64,000 bases of DNA from Anaerolinea sp. (lineage in GTDB: Bacteria > Chloroflexota > Limnocylindria > Limnocylindrales > CSP1-4): positions 1 through 64,000 of the forward strand of contig PNKK01000009.1 of the NCBI GenBank assembly GCA_013822395.1. The letters run 5' to 3'. The notes under the pieces are model-generated. The model was not told the origin of the DNA and did not search any database. It saw nothing but the letters and a program-made list of their open reading frames with translations. The position numbers and the translations under genes are program-made. Below are positions 1-8,182 of this stretch, one piece after another. Each line of letters starts with the position of its first letter. The stretch's first letter is position 1.

Positions 1-116
1 CCGCACATCTCGTCGTACAGCTCTGGCCACCCCACCTTCCGGCGCTGGTAGCAGAACTTGACGAACTCGACGGCCTCCGCCGAGGGTGTGGCTACCGGCA
101 CCGGGCGCGCGACCAT
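1..116 (-). CDS. Small conserved protein of unknown function, N-terminal fragment
   Basis: Only the first 38 codons are inside the window; the gene runs off the left edge. An ATG at 116 is preceded by a strong purine-rich ribosome binding site (GGAGGAGAGGG, read on the minus strand). The fragment reads as a short polar leader followed by a segment rich in aromatic and charged residues (AVEFVKFCYQRRKVGWPELY). I believe similar short proteins occur in uncultured Chloroflexota, but I cannot name a domain. The strong ribosome binding site, legal start and lack of stops support a real gene. No function is proposed. Confidence 0.6.
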   Translation of the reverse strand, partial: MVARPVPVATPSAEAVEFVKFCYQRRKVGWPELYDEMC

Positions 117-364
117 CGATCCCTCTCCTCCTGGCTGCCTTGGCGATGCAGCGACGACGCGGAGCACGGCGAGATGGACCGTGACCCACGGCCGAATTGG
201 TCTGGGCTGTCGGCGGGTCCCCCCGGGACGGCTCGCGGCCGACAGCGGCCATGGTACGTCCGCGGCGAAGGCAACCGGAAGGGGTCTTCTCCACCTTTTC
301 GTCCACCAACTTGTCCACATCCGGTTGGCGCTCGAGTCGAGGTCCGGCAGGCAAGCGGGAATGC

Positions 365-1414
365 TCAGGCTCCGCGCCGCGTGACCCCCAGCCCCGGCCG
401 ATCGGACAACGTCCAGGCGTGGTCCGGACCGAGCTCCAGGCCCTCGAACGGGTCGACGGCGAGGAGCAGGTTGCCGTCCAGATCCACCCAGTCGGCGAGC
501 GACGCGACCGCGGCGGACGCGGCGATGACCACCGATGTCTCCTCCATGCAGCCGAGGAAGGTCCGGAATCCAAGCTCGCGGGCGCGGGCCAGCATCCGGG
601 CGGCCGGGCCCGGGCCGCCGCACTTGGCGAGCTTCACGTTGACCCCCGCCACGACCCCCACCAGCCCGTCGAGATCCTCATCGGCGACGCACGATTCATC
701 GGCCACGATCGGGAGGGGCGACCGAGCCTGGAGGTCGGCCAGCCAGTCGAGCCGTCTCGCCGAGAAGGGCTGCTCGATGAGTTCCACGCCGAGCGCGACG
801 AGCTCCGGCAACAGTACGGAGGCCACATCGGGCGTCCACCCCGTGTTCGCATCGACGCGGATCGGGCCAGCGTAGACCTCACGGACGGCACGGAGCGTCG
901 CCAGGTCGGCCGGTCCGCCGCACTTGATCTTCAGGGCCGGGAAGTGGCCGGCCCGCCGGGCCCGCTCCGCCACGACCGCGGGCTCGTCCAGACCGATCGT
1001 GAAGTCGGTCGGCGGCAGCTCCCGCGACAACCCGAGCAGCTCATGGACGGGCTTGCGCGTCACCTTCCCGACGAGGTCGTGCAGCGCGGTGTCGAGCGCG
1101 CATTTCGCCCCGCCATTCCAGCGAATGGCGTCGCCCATGGCTCTGCCGGCAACCAGCAGCCCTGCCGGCGACGGATCGGGCGCCCCCACCGCCGCGAGGA
1201 GCGCTGGGAAGACCGCGGCCATGGTCTCGGGCGTCTCGCCGTAGAAGCGGTCCGGATAGCCCTCGCCGCACCCCACGAGCCCGGGGAAACGATCGTCCTC
1301 GAGCTCCACGACGACCGTCGTGACCATCTGCCCGCCGCCGTGTTCGGATCGGGCGATGCGAAACGGATCACGGAGAGCGAGGCGGAGAACCTCGTGCCTG
1401 AGATGAAGCGTCAC
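365..1414 (-). CDS. dgcA: Dipeptide epimerase-family enolase superfamily enzyme, probable N-acetyl-D-glutamate racemase
   Basis: A 349-residue member of the mandelate racemase/enolase superfamily. Visible catalytic features, in order: a KIK pair (Lys-x-Lys base), VDANTGW (metal Asp), IEQPF (metal Glu), VADES (metal Asp) and the opposite-face lysine in NVKLAK. A GCMEETS segment and a DLDGN loop near the C-terminus are typical of the dipeptide epimerase clade. The GTG start at 1414 overlaps the stop of the upstream gene as GTGA; a longer frame exists upstream but would invade that gene. Pairing with a DUF1611 protein is the arrangement described for D-glutamate catabolism (DgcN-DgcA), where this enzyme racemises N-acetyl-D-glutamate. 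L-Ala-D/L-Glu epimerisation in murein peptide recycling is the main alternative. Confidence 0.85.
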   Translation of the reverse strand: MTLHLRHEVLRLALRDPFRIARSEHGGGQMVTTVVVELEDDRFPGLVGCGEGYPDRFYGETPETMAAVFPALLAAVGAPDPSPAGLLVAGRAMGDAIRWNGGAKCALDTALHDLVGKVTRKPVHELLGLSRELPPTDFTIGLDEPAVVAERARRAGHFPALKIKCGGPADLATLRAVREVYAGPIRVDANTGWTPDVASVLLPELVALGVELIEQPFSARRLDWLADLQARSPLPIVADESCVADEDLDGLVGVVAGVNVKLAKCGGPGPAARMLARARELGFRTFLGCMEETSVVIAASAAVASLADWVDLDGNLLLAVDPFEGLELGPDHAWTLSDRPGLGVTRRGA

Positions 1415-2520
1415 CCCGCGGCCCTGGCGTCGTTCTCCCTGACCCACGGCAGGTCCTCGACCGCGGCCCGGATCTCGCGCCACAGCCGATCTGCCCCGAA
1501 GCGGACGGGGTCCGCCGTCGGGAGTCCGGTCTCGGCCTCGATCTGCTCGACGATCCGGCGTGTCTCGGCGGCGTCGGGGTAGAGCGACGTGTTCAGCGCG
1601 ATCCCGACCACCTTTGATGGCGCGACCAGGCCGGCAACCGACTCGTGAAGCCGGATGAAGTCGGGCAGTCGGGCGATCGGGAACGACGCATCGGGCAGGT
1701 GATCGAAGTCGTGCTCCGCCATTCCCGGCTTGTGGACCATGACCATCGCATGCGGCGTCGCGCCGTGGATGAGTCCCAGGGTCACCGACGAGTACGCCGG
1801 ATGGTCCAGCGAGCCCTGGCCCTCGACGATGAGCCAGTCACCGCGCGTCTCACCTTCCTCGAGCATCCACTCGACCGTCCCCTGGACGAAGTCGCTGATG
1901 ACGCGGTCCACCGCGACACCCCAGCCGTCGATCATCATCCCGGTCTGGCCGGTGGGCACGAAGACCGCAGCATCTCCGGCCGCCAGGGCTGACCTGCGGA
2001 GCTCGAGCGCCACGGACATCTTGCCAATGGCGCAATCCGTCCCGACCGTCAGGATCACCCGCGAACCCGGCTTGTGCCGTCGGCCGACCGCCGTCTCCAT
2101 CCGCTCGGGGGCCCTCCGATAGTCGACGAGCTCGACTCCGGCCGCCGCCGCGGCGGCCGCGAGCTCCGGATCGTCGCCGAGGAATGTGTGGAGGCCCGAG
2201 TGGACGTTCAGTCCGGCCCGGATCGCTTCGAGGATGGTGGCCCGCCACGCGGGCGGGAGCTTGCCGCCGGTGGGTGCGATGCCGATGAGGAGCGTGTCTG
2301 GCCGCTCGGGCAGCACCAGGGCCCGCCCGATCGAGGCGACGATGGGGATGTCATGCCCGGGCATCCACTCGGCGACGCTGCGTCCAGCGATCGTGGAGTC
2401 GAGCAGGGCGACGACGTGATCCGGGCCGTAGCGGATCACGCCCATCGCGGTCTTCGCGTTGTGGACGTGCCACTGCCCTTCGGTCAGGATCACGAGACGG
2501 CGGGGGGTCGCTGCGTTCAT
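1411..2520 (-). CDS. dgcN: DUF1611 P-loop protein, probable D-glutamate N-acetyltransferase DgcN
   Basis: A 369-residue DUF1611 family protein. The N-terminal half is Rossmann-like (LVILTEGQW, then IAPTGGKLP). The C-terminal half begins with a P-loop-like stretch (TVGTDCAIGKMS) followed by PTGQTGMMI and VEGQGSL motifs typical of the family. Start: an ATG at 2520; the reading frame stays open upstream but the sequence there is low-complexity and unlike the family. It is translationally coupled by a GTGA overlap to the downstream epimerase. Family knowledge: DUF1611 proteins paired with this epimerase have been shown to N-acetylate D-glutamate. Assignment here rests on family plus pairing and is inference. 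Confidence 0.8.
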   Translation of the reverse strand: MNAATPRRLVILTEGQWHVHNAKTAMGVIRYGPDHVVALLDSTIAGRSVAEWMPGHDIPIVASIGRALVLPERPDTLLIGIAPTGGKLPPAWRATILEAIRAGLNVHSGLHTFLGDDPELAAAAAAAGVELVDYRRAPERMETAVGRRHKPGSRVILTVGTDCAIGKMSVALELRRSALAAGDAAVFVPTGQTGMMIDGWGVAVDRVISDFVQGTVEWMLEEGETRGDWLIVEGQGSLDHPAYSSVTLGLIHGATPHAMVMVHKPGMAEHDFDHLPDASFPIARLPDFIRLHESVAGLVAPSKVVGIALNTSLYPDAAETRRIVEQIEAETGLPTADPVRFGADRLWREIRAAVEDLPWVRENDARAAG

Positions 2521-2878
2521 GGCCGCCGAGTCTACGGGAAGCGGCATGACCGTTGGTGACCGGCGGTCCGGCTGACCGGCGACGAGAGGTCCTCGACCCT
2601 TCCCGCCTCCGGGACACACCCCGCACGCCGCCCGTGGCCGGGCCCGGCGGCCGAGCGGCGACCCGACACCGGCCACCCGGGACCGACGGATATCAGCAGC
2701 GCCTGTTGAGTTCGAAGCGCGCCCGAACCACCATGCGCCGGGGACGCCGAACGCGCACAATGCGCTCCGGCGGAGACGTGGGGTGGCACCCGCTGATCGA
2801 GGCGTCCTCGCGCTGGCACGCGGATGTGAACCATTCCGAACCCCCGCCGCAGCGCGGTCACAGAACAGGAGGCGGGAC
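2521..2878. other. Intergenic region, 358 bp
   Basis: Divergent region between the dgcNA pair and the NTF2-like gene. Open frames extend into it from both sides but have no family-like sequence. It should hold both promoters; I cannot identify -35/-10 boxes with confidence. Confidence 0.4.
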
Positions 2879-3310
2879 ATGTCCGCACACGATGAGGTCA
2901 AGGCAGCATCGGCGCAGTTCTACGCGGCGCTGAACGAGATGCTCACCGGCCATCAGGGCTCCATGGATGCCATCTGGTCCCACGGCGCATCCGCGACGAC
3001 CATGCACCCGATCGGCGGACGCGAGGTGGGCTGGGACAACATTCGCCCGGTTTGGGACCAGGTCGCCTCGATCGCCTCCGGCGGCCAGGTCACGCTGACC
3101 GACCAGCTGCTGTCCGTCGCCGGTGACACCGCGTACGAGGTGGGAGTGGAGCGCGGCCACGGCACCCTCGCCGACGAGCGGGTCGCCATCGACCAGCGCG
3201 TCACGAACATCTATCGCCGGGAAGACGGCGGGTGGAAGATCGTCCATCACCACACCGACCTGTCGCCGGCCATGATGGCGCTCCTCGCCCGGCTGCAGGC
3301 CAAGGGGTAG
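2879..3310 (+). CDS. SnoaL/NTF2-like cone protein
   Basis: A 143-residue protein with the NTF2-like (SnoaL/DUF4440) pattern: an N-terminal helix (FYAALNEMLTGHQG), a WSHGASATTMHPIGGREVGW segment that lines the cone, and a C-terminal strand pair ending in GWKIVHHHTDLSP. The ATG at 2879 has a perfect AGGAGG at 2867-2872 with a six-base spacer, which settles the start. Members of this fold act as small-molecule isomerases, hydrolases or binding domains; the His-His-His stretch near the C-terminus is common in the SnoaL_3 group. No neighbour fixes a substrate. Confidence 0.8.
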   Translation: MSAHDEVKAASAQFYAALNEMLTGHQGSMDAIWSHGASATTMHPIGGREVGWDNIRPVWDQVASIASGGQVTLTDQLLSVAGDTAYEVGVERGHGTLADERVAIDQRVTNIYRREDGGWKIVHHHTDLSPAMMALLARLQAKG

Positions 3311-3685
3311 GCGACGGGGCCTTGCGTCGCCTCTCGAACTGTGTGAGAGGGACCGCAGGGACCAGAGGGCGCCGCTGATCGTCACCGCCCGGGCGAGCCG
3401 AGGTGCCGTTCGACGGTTCTTCTTCGCCTGCGTGTGCCGTGCTGTCCTCGCGGGAGGTGAGGCGGCCGCGGAGCCGCCCGGCAGGTCGCAGTCCCGAACG
3501 TGACCCGCCGGGACGTGGCCTTCGCCGTGACATGAGCGGCTCGGCTTCCCGCACCATCCAGGCAGCGTGGGGTACCGAAGTTGCCCAGTAGTCCAGCGGG
3601 CTTCTCACGAGCTGGCGCTGGGCTCGCATACCGGACTCACGGTGAACCGTCTGACGCAGCACGGCTGCGTTCACCGCGGGCTCGA
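3311..3685. other. Intergenic region, 375 bp, no gene seen
   Basis: Lies between the convergent ends of the NTF2-like gene and a PIN toxin gene. Open frames here have arginine-rich, family-less sequence expected by chance at this GC content. No convincing hairpin with a T tract is visible. Confidence 0.4.
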
Positions 3686-4087
3686 TCACGCGCCCTCGAC
3701 GGCGAGGTCCATCGCTCGCGCGACATCCGCCTGGCGCCGGTCGAAGGTCAGGAGCACGAGTGGCCGCGGAAGACGGTCGGTGGCCGCGAGGTGCAGCCCG
3801 TCAAGGGTTCGAATCTGGTATTGGCAGCCGATCTCGGCGGCTCGGTCGAGACAAGCAGGATCGACCGGGACCACGTGACACCGGTCCCAGTCTTCGCGCA
3901 GGCGTCGCCATAGATTCACGGCTCCCTCCGCCTCGAAACCGAGCCGGCACAGCGTGATCGCAGCCTCCGTGCGAGCCGCCGCGGAGACGACCCACTCGGG
4001 ATCCTCGTCCATTCGCCGGAGGACGAGATCGGTGCCCTCCTCCTCGACGTAGCGCTTGACCAGCGCCGAGGTGTCGAGGAATAGCAT
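3686..4087 (-). CDS. vapC: PIN-domain ribonuclease toxin (VapC type), module 1
   Basis: A 133-residue PIN domain. Acidic active-site residues are visible: the first Asp in MLFLDTSALVKRY, a Glu in the second helix region (ARTEAAI), an Asp in TLDGLHLAA and the last Asp in LLTFDRRQ. Length is standard. The ATG overlaps the antitoxin stop by one base (TGATG), so translation is coupled. VapC toxins cut tRNA or rRNA when the antitoxin is degraded; the target cannot be read from sequence. Confidence 0.9.
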   Translation of the reverse strand: MLFLDTSALVKRYVEEEGTDLVLRRMDEDPEWVVSAAARTEAAITLCRLGFEAEGAVNLWRRLREDWDRCHVVPVDPACLDRAAEIGCQYQIRTLDGLHLAATDRLPRPLVLLTFDRRQADVARAMDLAVEGA

Positions 4088-4365
4088 CAGCGCTCGCGCA
4101 ACTCGCGCAGAACGTCCGAGCTCGACCGTCCCGACGGTGCCGGCGCCGGGCCGGGCGGGGGAGGGGCTGTCCGGACGCGTGGAGCCACCACCCCGCCGGT
4201 GGCGATGAGCTCGTCAAGGCTGGTCGCCCGCTCGGCGGTCTTGACCGGCCCGATCTCGGCGGCCGGGACGCCGTCGACGGTGATGATCAGCCGTTCGCCG
4301 CCACGCGCCCGCCGCACAACCCGGCTCGCCTGATTCCTGAGCTCCCGAAGCGCAATACGCTCCAT
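4087..4365 (-). CDS. Phd/YefM-type antitoxin, module 1
   Basis: A 92-residue antitoxin. The N-terminal Phd/YefM fold is recognisable (RIALRELRNQASRVVRRARGG, then RLIITVDGVPAAEI), a DNA-binding dimer in this family. The C-terminal half is proline-rich and probably disordered until it binds the toxin. Upstream of the toxin with a TGATG junction. A small inverted repeat just upstream of the start (4375-4392) may be its operator. Confidence 0.87.
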   Translation of the reverse strand: MERIALRELRNQASRVVRRARGGERLIITVDGVPAAEIGPVKTAERATSLDELIATGGVVAPRVRTAPPPPGPAPAPSGRSSSDVLRELRER

Positions 4366-4374
4366 AGAGGTGAC

Positions 4375-4392
4375 TGTAGCACATGGACTACA
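4375..4392. promoter_or_regulatory. Candidate antitoxin operator, module 1
   Basis: Perfect 5-bp inverted repeat TGTAG-N8-CTACA, ten bases upstream of the antitoxin ATG. Position fits autoregulation by the Phd/YefM antitoxin. Short arms make chance occurrence possible. Confidence 0.35.
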
Positions 4393-4630
4393 CCTTCTCC
4401 ACTGCCAGAATGATGGCGCCGCCCGAGTCTCGGCCCTCGCTCACCGGGTGTCCTCATGGCACGACGAGCGCGAGCTGTCCGGCGAAGGCGTCGGACGCAC
4501 CCGAGCCGTCGAGGGCCACGAGGTAGGTCGCGCCGGGCGGCGGGCCAGGGCAACGGCGGATTCCGCCTGGTTGACGTGTGGAGACAGGATCCTACGGGCT
4601 CCTGGACTGGCTTCATCCGAGCCGAACGCA

Positions 4631-5026
4631 CTACGCGGGTTCGACCCAGCGAACCGTCCCGACCCAGTCGATCGCGCGATCGAACGACACGATCTCCTCG
4701 ACGCCGGTCCGTTCGGCGCTCGCGACCAGATAAGCGTCGGCGAAGTCGATGCGATGGGCCTCGTACACCTCCACGGTCCGCAGGAGGAGCTCGTCGTCGA
4801 CGACGCGGATGGCTGGGAAGGCAAGCACCGCCCGGAGTGTCTCGGCGACCTGGGCGCGGGGTGTCTCGTAGAACGACTCGAGGACGTAGGCCACCTCGGC
4901 GAGGATGAGGTCCGGCAGCAGCAGCTCCTCCGCCTGCTGGAGACAGCGCGTCGCCATGGCAGCCTCGGCCGGTGGGTCGCCGGTCAGGTGCCGAACGAGG
5001 ACGTTGGTGTCGACGAACGCGGTCAC
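4631..5026 (-). CDS. vapC: PIN-domain ribonuclease toxin (VapC type), module 2
   Basis: A 131-residue PIN protein: FVDTNVLVRHL carries the first Asp, LILAEVAYVLE the conserved Glu, DFADAYLVASAE the central acidic pair and IVSFDRAIDW the last Asp. The GTG at 5026 overlaps the upstream antitoxin stop as GTGA; a longer in-frame start would read back through the antitoxin C-terminus and is unlikely. Partnered with an AbrB-type rather than Phd-type antitoxin, so it belongs to a different lineage from module 1 only 550 bp away. Confidence 0.9.
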   Translation of the reverse strand: MTAFVDTNVLVRHLTGDPPAEAAMATRCLQQAEELLLPDLILAEVAYVLESFYETPRAQVAETLRAVLAFPAIRVVDDELLLRTVEVYEAHRIDFADAYLVASAERTGVEEIVSFDRAIDWVGTVRWVEPA

Positions 5027-5271
5027 CGCCTCGCCGCGGCACGGGCCTGGCGCGTCTGGCGCAGGACCTCGGCCCACGGGGTCCCCCGCTTCGCGGCCGG
5101 CACGCTGATCGACCCCGCGAGCGCCAGCAGGTCCGGCGTCCGGGCGAGGACGGCACGTCGACCTTCGACCCGGAAGACGACACGATCGCCCTCGTGGAGC
5201 GAGAGCGCCTCGCGGACCGCGCGAGGAACGGTCACCTGCCCTTTTGAGCTGAGGCGCGCGCTGACTTCCAT
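5023..5271 (-). CDS. AbrB/MazE-type antitoxin, module 2
   Basis: An 82-residue swapped-hairpin AbrB protein: the N-terminal VSARLSSKGQVTVPRAVREAL followed by GDRVVFRVEGRRAVLART is the classic DNA-binding beta hairpin. The C-terminus (from about residue 48) is the toxin-binding tail. The ribosome binding site AGGAGG lies directly upstream, within a larger inverted repeat at 5279-5302 that could serve as operator. Confidence 0.9.
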   Translation of the reverse strand: MEVSARLSSKGQVTVPRAVREALSLHEGDRVVFRVEGRRAVLARTPDLLALAGSISVPAAKRGTPWAEVLRQTRQARAAARR

Positions 5272-5278
5272 GCTGCCT

Positions 5279-5302
5279 CCTTACAGTGATGGAGATGTAA
5301 GG
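5279..5302. promoter_or_regulatory. Candidate AbrB-antitoxin operator, module 2
   Basis: Perfect 7-bp inverted repeat CCTTACA-N10-TGTAAGG located just upstream of the antitoxin start and overlapping its ribosome binding site. The AT-rich arms stand out against the GC-rich surroundings. Binding here would block both transcription and translation initiation. Confidence 0.5.
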
Positions 5303-5391
5303 ATAGCGCTCGCGAGGACCGGCAGTGGCACGCCTGACTCCTGTCGCCTATTCGCGCGGCCTCTTACCACAAGATGTTGTGGTGGAGCGGG

Positions 5392-5468
5392 TGGTACCGC
5401 ATACCGGATTCGAACCGGTGATCTCCGCCTTGAGAGGGCGGTGTCCTGGGCCTCTAGACGAATGCGGC
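5392..5468 (-). tRNA. tRNA-Glu (anticodon CTC)
   Basis: A complete cloverleaf on the minus strand: acceptor arm GCCGCAT pairs with ATGCGGT (G-U at the closing pair), the anticodon stem CCGCC/GGCGG encloses the loop CTCTCAA with anticodon CTC, and the T arm is ACCGG-TTCGAAT-CCGGT. The 3' CCA is encoded (5392-5394 on the plus strand reads tgg). The D-arm sequence resembles bacterial tRNA-Glu. It reads GAG codons, the dominant Glu codon in this genome. Confidence 0.95.
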
Positions 5469-5778
5469 ACGGACGCTCGGCGACGCTGCACGAGCCGGCG
5501 GATGATACCAACCGACCCGCCGGTGTGACAAACGCGTGCCCTCCCGAGGTGGCATCGCCGGGTCGACATCGCTCAGGGTGGCGGTTCGCGTTCCGTCGTG
5601 CACTCGTCGTCGCTCGGGCCGCTGGCCCGCGATCGGGAGCGATTCGCTGGGAGTGACGCCCAGATCGGTCACGCTGCGGCTCGGCGGCCCGACGCACGAC
5701 ACACCGCGCAGGTTCTGCGGACCCTCAACCGCACCGCGAGAGCACGGCCGCGCGGGGTTGCCACGCGCCCGCGGCCAT
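5469..5778. other. Intergenic region, 310 bp
   Basis: Upstream of the tRNA-Glu gene and downstream of the alpha/beta hydrolase gene, both on the minus strand. It must contain the tRNA promoter. No convincing protein or RNA gene was seen. Confidence 0.4.
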
Positions 5779-6657
5779 CTACAGCCGGTTGACCTCGAGG
5801 AAGGCGCGGATAGAGTCGGCCACCTGCTGGTAGCTCGCTTCGCCCAGGACGAGACCGTAGTGCGAATGCGCCCCGAACGGCTCGTAGAGGGCATCCAGCC
5901 ACTCGGCGAGACGCTCCGCCGCGTCCGGCGGGACCTGCCGGTCCAGGCCGGCCCCGATGACCAGGCGCGGAAGCGCCTCGAAGACCCCGCGGTCAACGCG
6001 GATCCCGCGGAGCATCGCCCGGCGGGCGCGACCCGACTCGTGGGGCTTCTGGCCCATGAGGTGCTGGATCCGAAGGATGTCCGCGATCGTCAGGTCCCGG
6101 TGGTCGCGCTGGAGCTTCTCGGGCAACGTCTCCCAGCCGATGACCGAGCGACCGTACAGCTCGGGGATCTCGCGGAGCTCGTGCTGGTGGGCGGGGAGCC
6201 GGAGCTCGCCGGGAGGCTCGGACGCGAGCAGGACGAGCCCGGAGATCGGGCATCGCTCGGCGGCCTTCATCGCGAGGAGGCCGCCCATCCCGTGGCCGAC
6301 GACCACGACGCCGCTCCCCAGCCGATCCATCACGGCCGCGACGTCGTCGACGTACAGCTCGAACGACAGCTCGGCCGGGTCGGCGGTCCGGCTCCAGTGA
6401 TGGTTCCGGAGGTTGAGCGCATGGCCCTCCCAGCCGCGGCCGGCGAAGTAGCCGAGGTAGCGCTCCCAGACCCACGACCCGCCGAGCTCGCCGTGGACGA
6501 AGAGGAGCGGCTTGCGCCGGCTCCGGCGCTCGGGCAGCCACGACTCCACGTAGATGCCGCGGTCGTGGAGCTCGATCTCGTCCTTGCGAATCGGCCGACC
6601 GTTCACAGGCGGGTCCTGGGTGCGGACGAGGATGCTGTCGGGGGGCGTCTCGGGCAT
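5779..6657 (-). CDS. Alpha/beta hydrolase-fold protein lacking the nucleophile serine
   Basis: A 292-residue alpha/beta hydrolase. The oxyanion-hole region reads LLFVHGELGGSW. The nucleophile elbow, normally G-H-S-M-G-G in this group, reads GHGMGG at residues 121-126, so the catalytic serine is replaced by glycine. Later acid (GAGLDRQVPP) and histidine (AHSHYGLVL) positions are present. Either the enzyme is inactive toward esters and binds a ligand or protein, or it uses other chemistry. It starts four bases after the upstream DUF1015 gene ends and is probably co-transcribed with it. The fold is certain; the activity is unknown. Confidence 0.85.
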   Translation of the reverse strand: MPETPPDSILVRTQDPPVNGRPIRKDEIELHDRGIYVESWLPERRSRRKPLLFVHGELGGSWVWERYLGYFAGRGWEGHALNLRNHHWSRTADPAELSFELYVDDVAAVMDRLGSGVVVVGHGMGGLLAMKAAERCPISGLVLLASEPPGELRLPAHQHELREIPELYGRSVIGWETLPEKLQRDHRDLTIADILRIQHLMGQKPHESGRARRAMLRGIRVDRGVFEALPRLVIGAGLDRQVPPDAAERLAEWLDALYEPFGAHSHYGLVLGEASYQQVADSIRAFLEVNRL

Positions 6658-6661
6658 CGGC

Positions 6662-7975
6662 TCAGCCTTCCAGCGGATTGATGACGAGGCCGGTGAGGGC
6701 CTTCGGGTAGATGTACGTGCTCTTCTGGGGCATGACGTCGCCCTCGACGGCGACGGCCATCATCTCCGACGCGGGCGTGGGCTCCAGGAGGAATGCCGCG
6801 TCCGCGCCGTCCCTGCGGTCGCGGACCATCGCGATCGCCTCGTCGGCGTCCTTCGTGTAGGCGATCCGGTCGCCGGCGGCGATCGCGGCGGCATCGATCC
6901 CCACGATCGCCTCGAGCGCGGCGCCCAGGAGCGTAACGTCCAGGCGCCGGAGCGCGGGCCCTCCTGGCGGAAGGTGTGGCGCGAGGGCGTCCGGTCGGGC
7001 GCGCAGGAGCACGCCGCCGTCGCGCGTCCACAGCCCGAACCGGCCCTCGCCGCCCGAGCCCACCGCGCGCGGCCCGAACTCGGCGAGCAGCCGCTCCACG
7101 TCGACGCCCCGCTCCACGTCGAACAGCTCCGGCAGCCGGGCCCCGAGCGCGGCCACGCCCTCGTCATCGAGCGCCAGGGCGATCCGGTGTGTCGGGAGGA
7201 TGTCGAGCCGCCCGGCCTTCGGCTCGAGGAGCAGCATGAGCACGCCCTCGCTGCCGAGGTCCGTTCCCTCGGCCCCGACCCGCCGCTCATCACGATAGCG
7301 GAGCGCCGTCTCGTAGCGATGGTGTCCGTCGGCGATGGTCAGGGTGGCGGCGGAGGCCGCCTCACACAGCTCGTCGGCCGCGGACCCGGCGCCCGAGGCC
7401 ACCGTCCAGAGCCGGTGTCGAACACCATGGTCATCCACGATGTCCGCGCCCGGTGGCGTCGCCACCACCACGCTCAGCAGCTCCGCCACCCGGCCGGAAG
7501 CGTCCATGTACATCGCGACGACGGGGCTGGTGTTCACGCCGGTCGCACGGAGGAGCTTGTAGCGATCCTCCTTCGGTCCGGTCATCGTCCGCTCGTGGGC
7601 GCGGATCCCGGTCCCGAACGGCTCCAGCCGAACCCGGGCGAAGAACCCGCATCGGACGTGCTCCTCGTCCTGTCCGGGCAGGTGATAGGTGTCCTCCACG
7701 ACCGACACCGTGGGCCGCGGATCCTGCCGGATCGTCCCGTCACCGCGCCACGTGGCGAGGAGTCGGGCCGCGCGCCGGTAGCGATCGTCCGGATCGGTAT
7801 CGCCGGGTTCCGGGCTCGGAAGGTCCAGCCGGACGACGTTCCGTGGGTCGCGGGCGAGGAGCCGCCGGTGCTCATCGGGCCCGATCACGTCGTACGGCGG
7901 TGCCACGACAGAGGCGAGGTCGGCGACGACGTCCGGCGAGTACCGGAGCGCGCGGAACGGGCGGACGACGGGCAC
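6662..7975 (-). CDS. DUF1015 family protein (SerK-related)
   Basis: A 437-residue DUF1015 protein. Conserved blocks: VVRPFRALRYSPDVVADLASVVAPPYDVI at the N-terminus, HERTMTGPKEDR, a central LTIADGHHRYETAL and a C-terminal PQKSTYIYPKALTG. The family is distantly related to the archaeal ADP-dependent serine kinase SerK; bacterial members are uncharacterised. Chosen start: the GTG at 7975, which places the family's conserved RPFRAL six residues in; longer starts would add an unrelated tail. It is the first gene of a minus-strand pair and diverges from the large ABC/MoxR operon across about 200 bp. Confidence 0.85.
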   Translation of the reverse strand: MPVVRPFRALRYSPDVVADLASVVAPPYDVIGPDEHRRLLARDPRNVVRLDLPSPEPGDTDPDDRYRRAARLLATWRGDGTIRQDPRPTVSVVEDTYHLPGQDEEHVRCGFFARVRLEPFGTGIRAHERTMTGPKEDRYKLLRATGVNTSPVVAMYMDASGRVAELLSVVVATPPGADIVDDHGVRHRLWTVASGAGSAADELCEAASAATLTIADGHHRYETALRYRDERRVGAEGTDLGSEGVLMLLLEPKAGRLDILPTHRIALALDDEGVAALGARLPELFDVERGVDVERLLAEFGPRAVGSGGEGRFGLWTRDGGVLLRARPDALAPHLPPGGPALRRLDVTLLGAALEAIVGIDAAAIAAGDRIAYTKDADEAIAMVRDRRDGADAAFLLEPTPASEMMAVAVEGDVMPQKSTYIYPKALTGLVINPLEG

Positions 7976-8182
7976 GTGGACCTCGACGGATGAGCCGGGA
8001 CGGAGCCCGGGAAACAGGGCGGGCGCCGGCGGATGGCCCAGATCCGGTCGCACGCTGGACCCGGATCGTACGATAGCCGCGGTCGGACCGCGATCGACCG
8101 GGAATCGGAGACGGCGCAACTTTTGGGGCGGACCCCGCGTCGATGCTGCGACTCGAAGGTTCGATCCGCCGCAGGAGTCGTC

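Noticed and set aside
197-1582. Long plus-strand open frame antisense to dgcA
   Set aside because: Arginine/proline-rich translation with no family motif; it is the chance mirror of the real gene in high-GC DNA.
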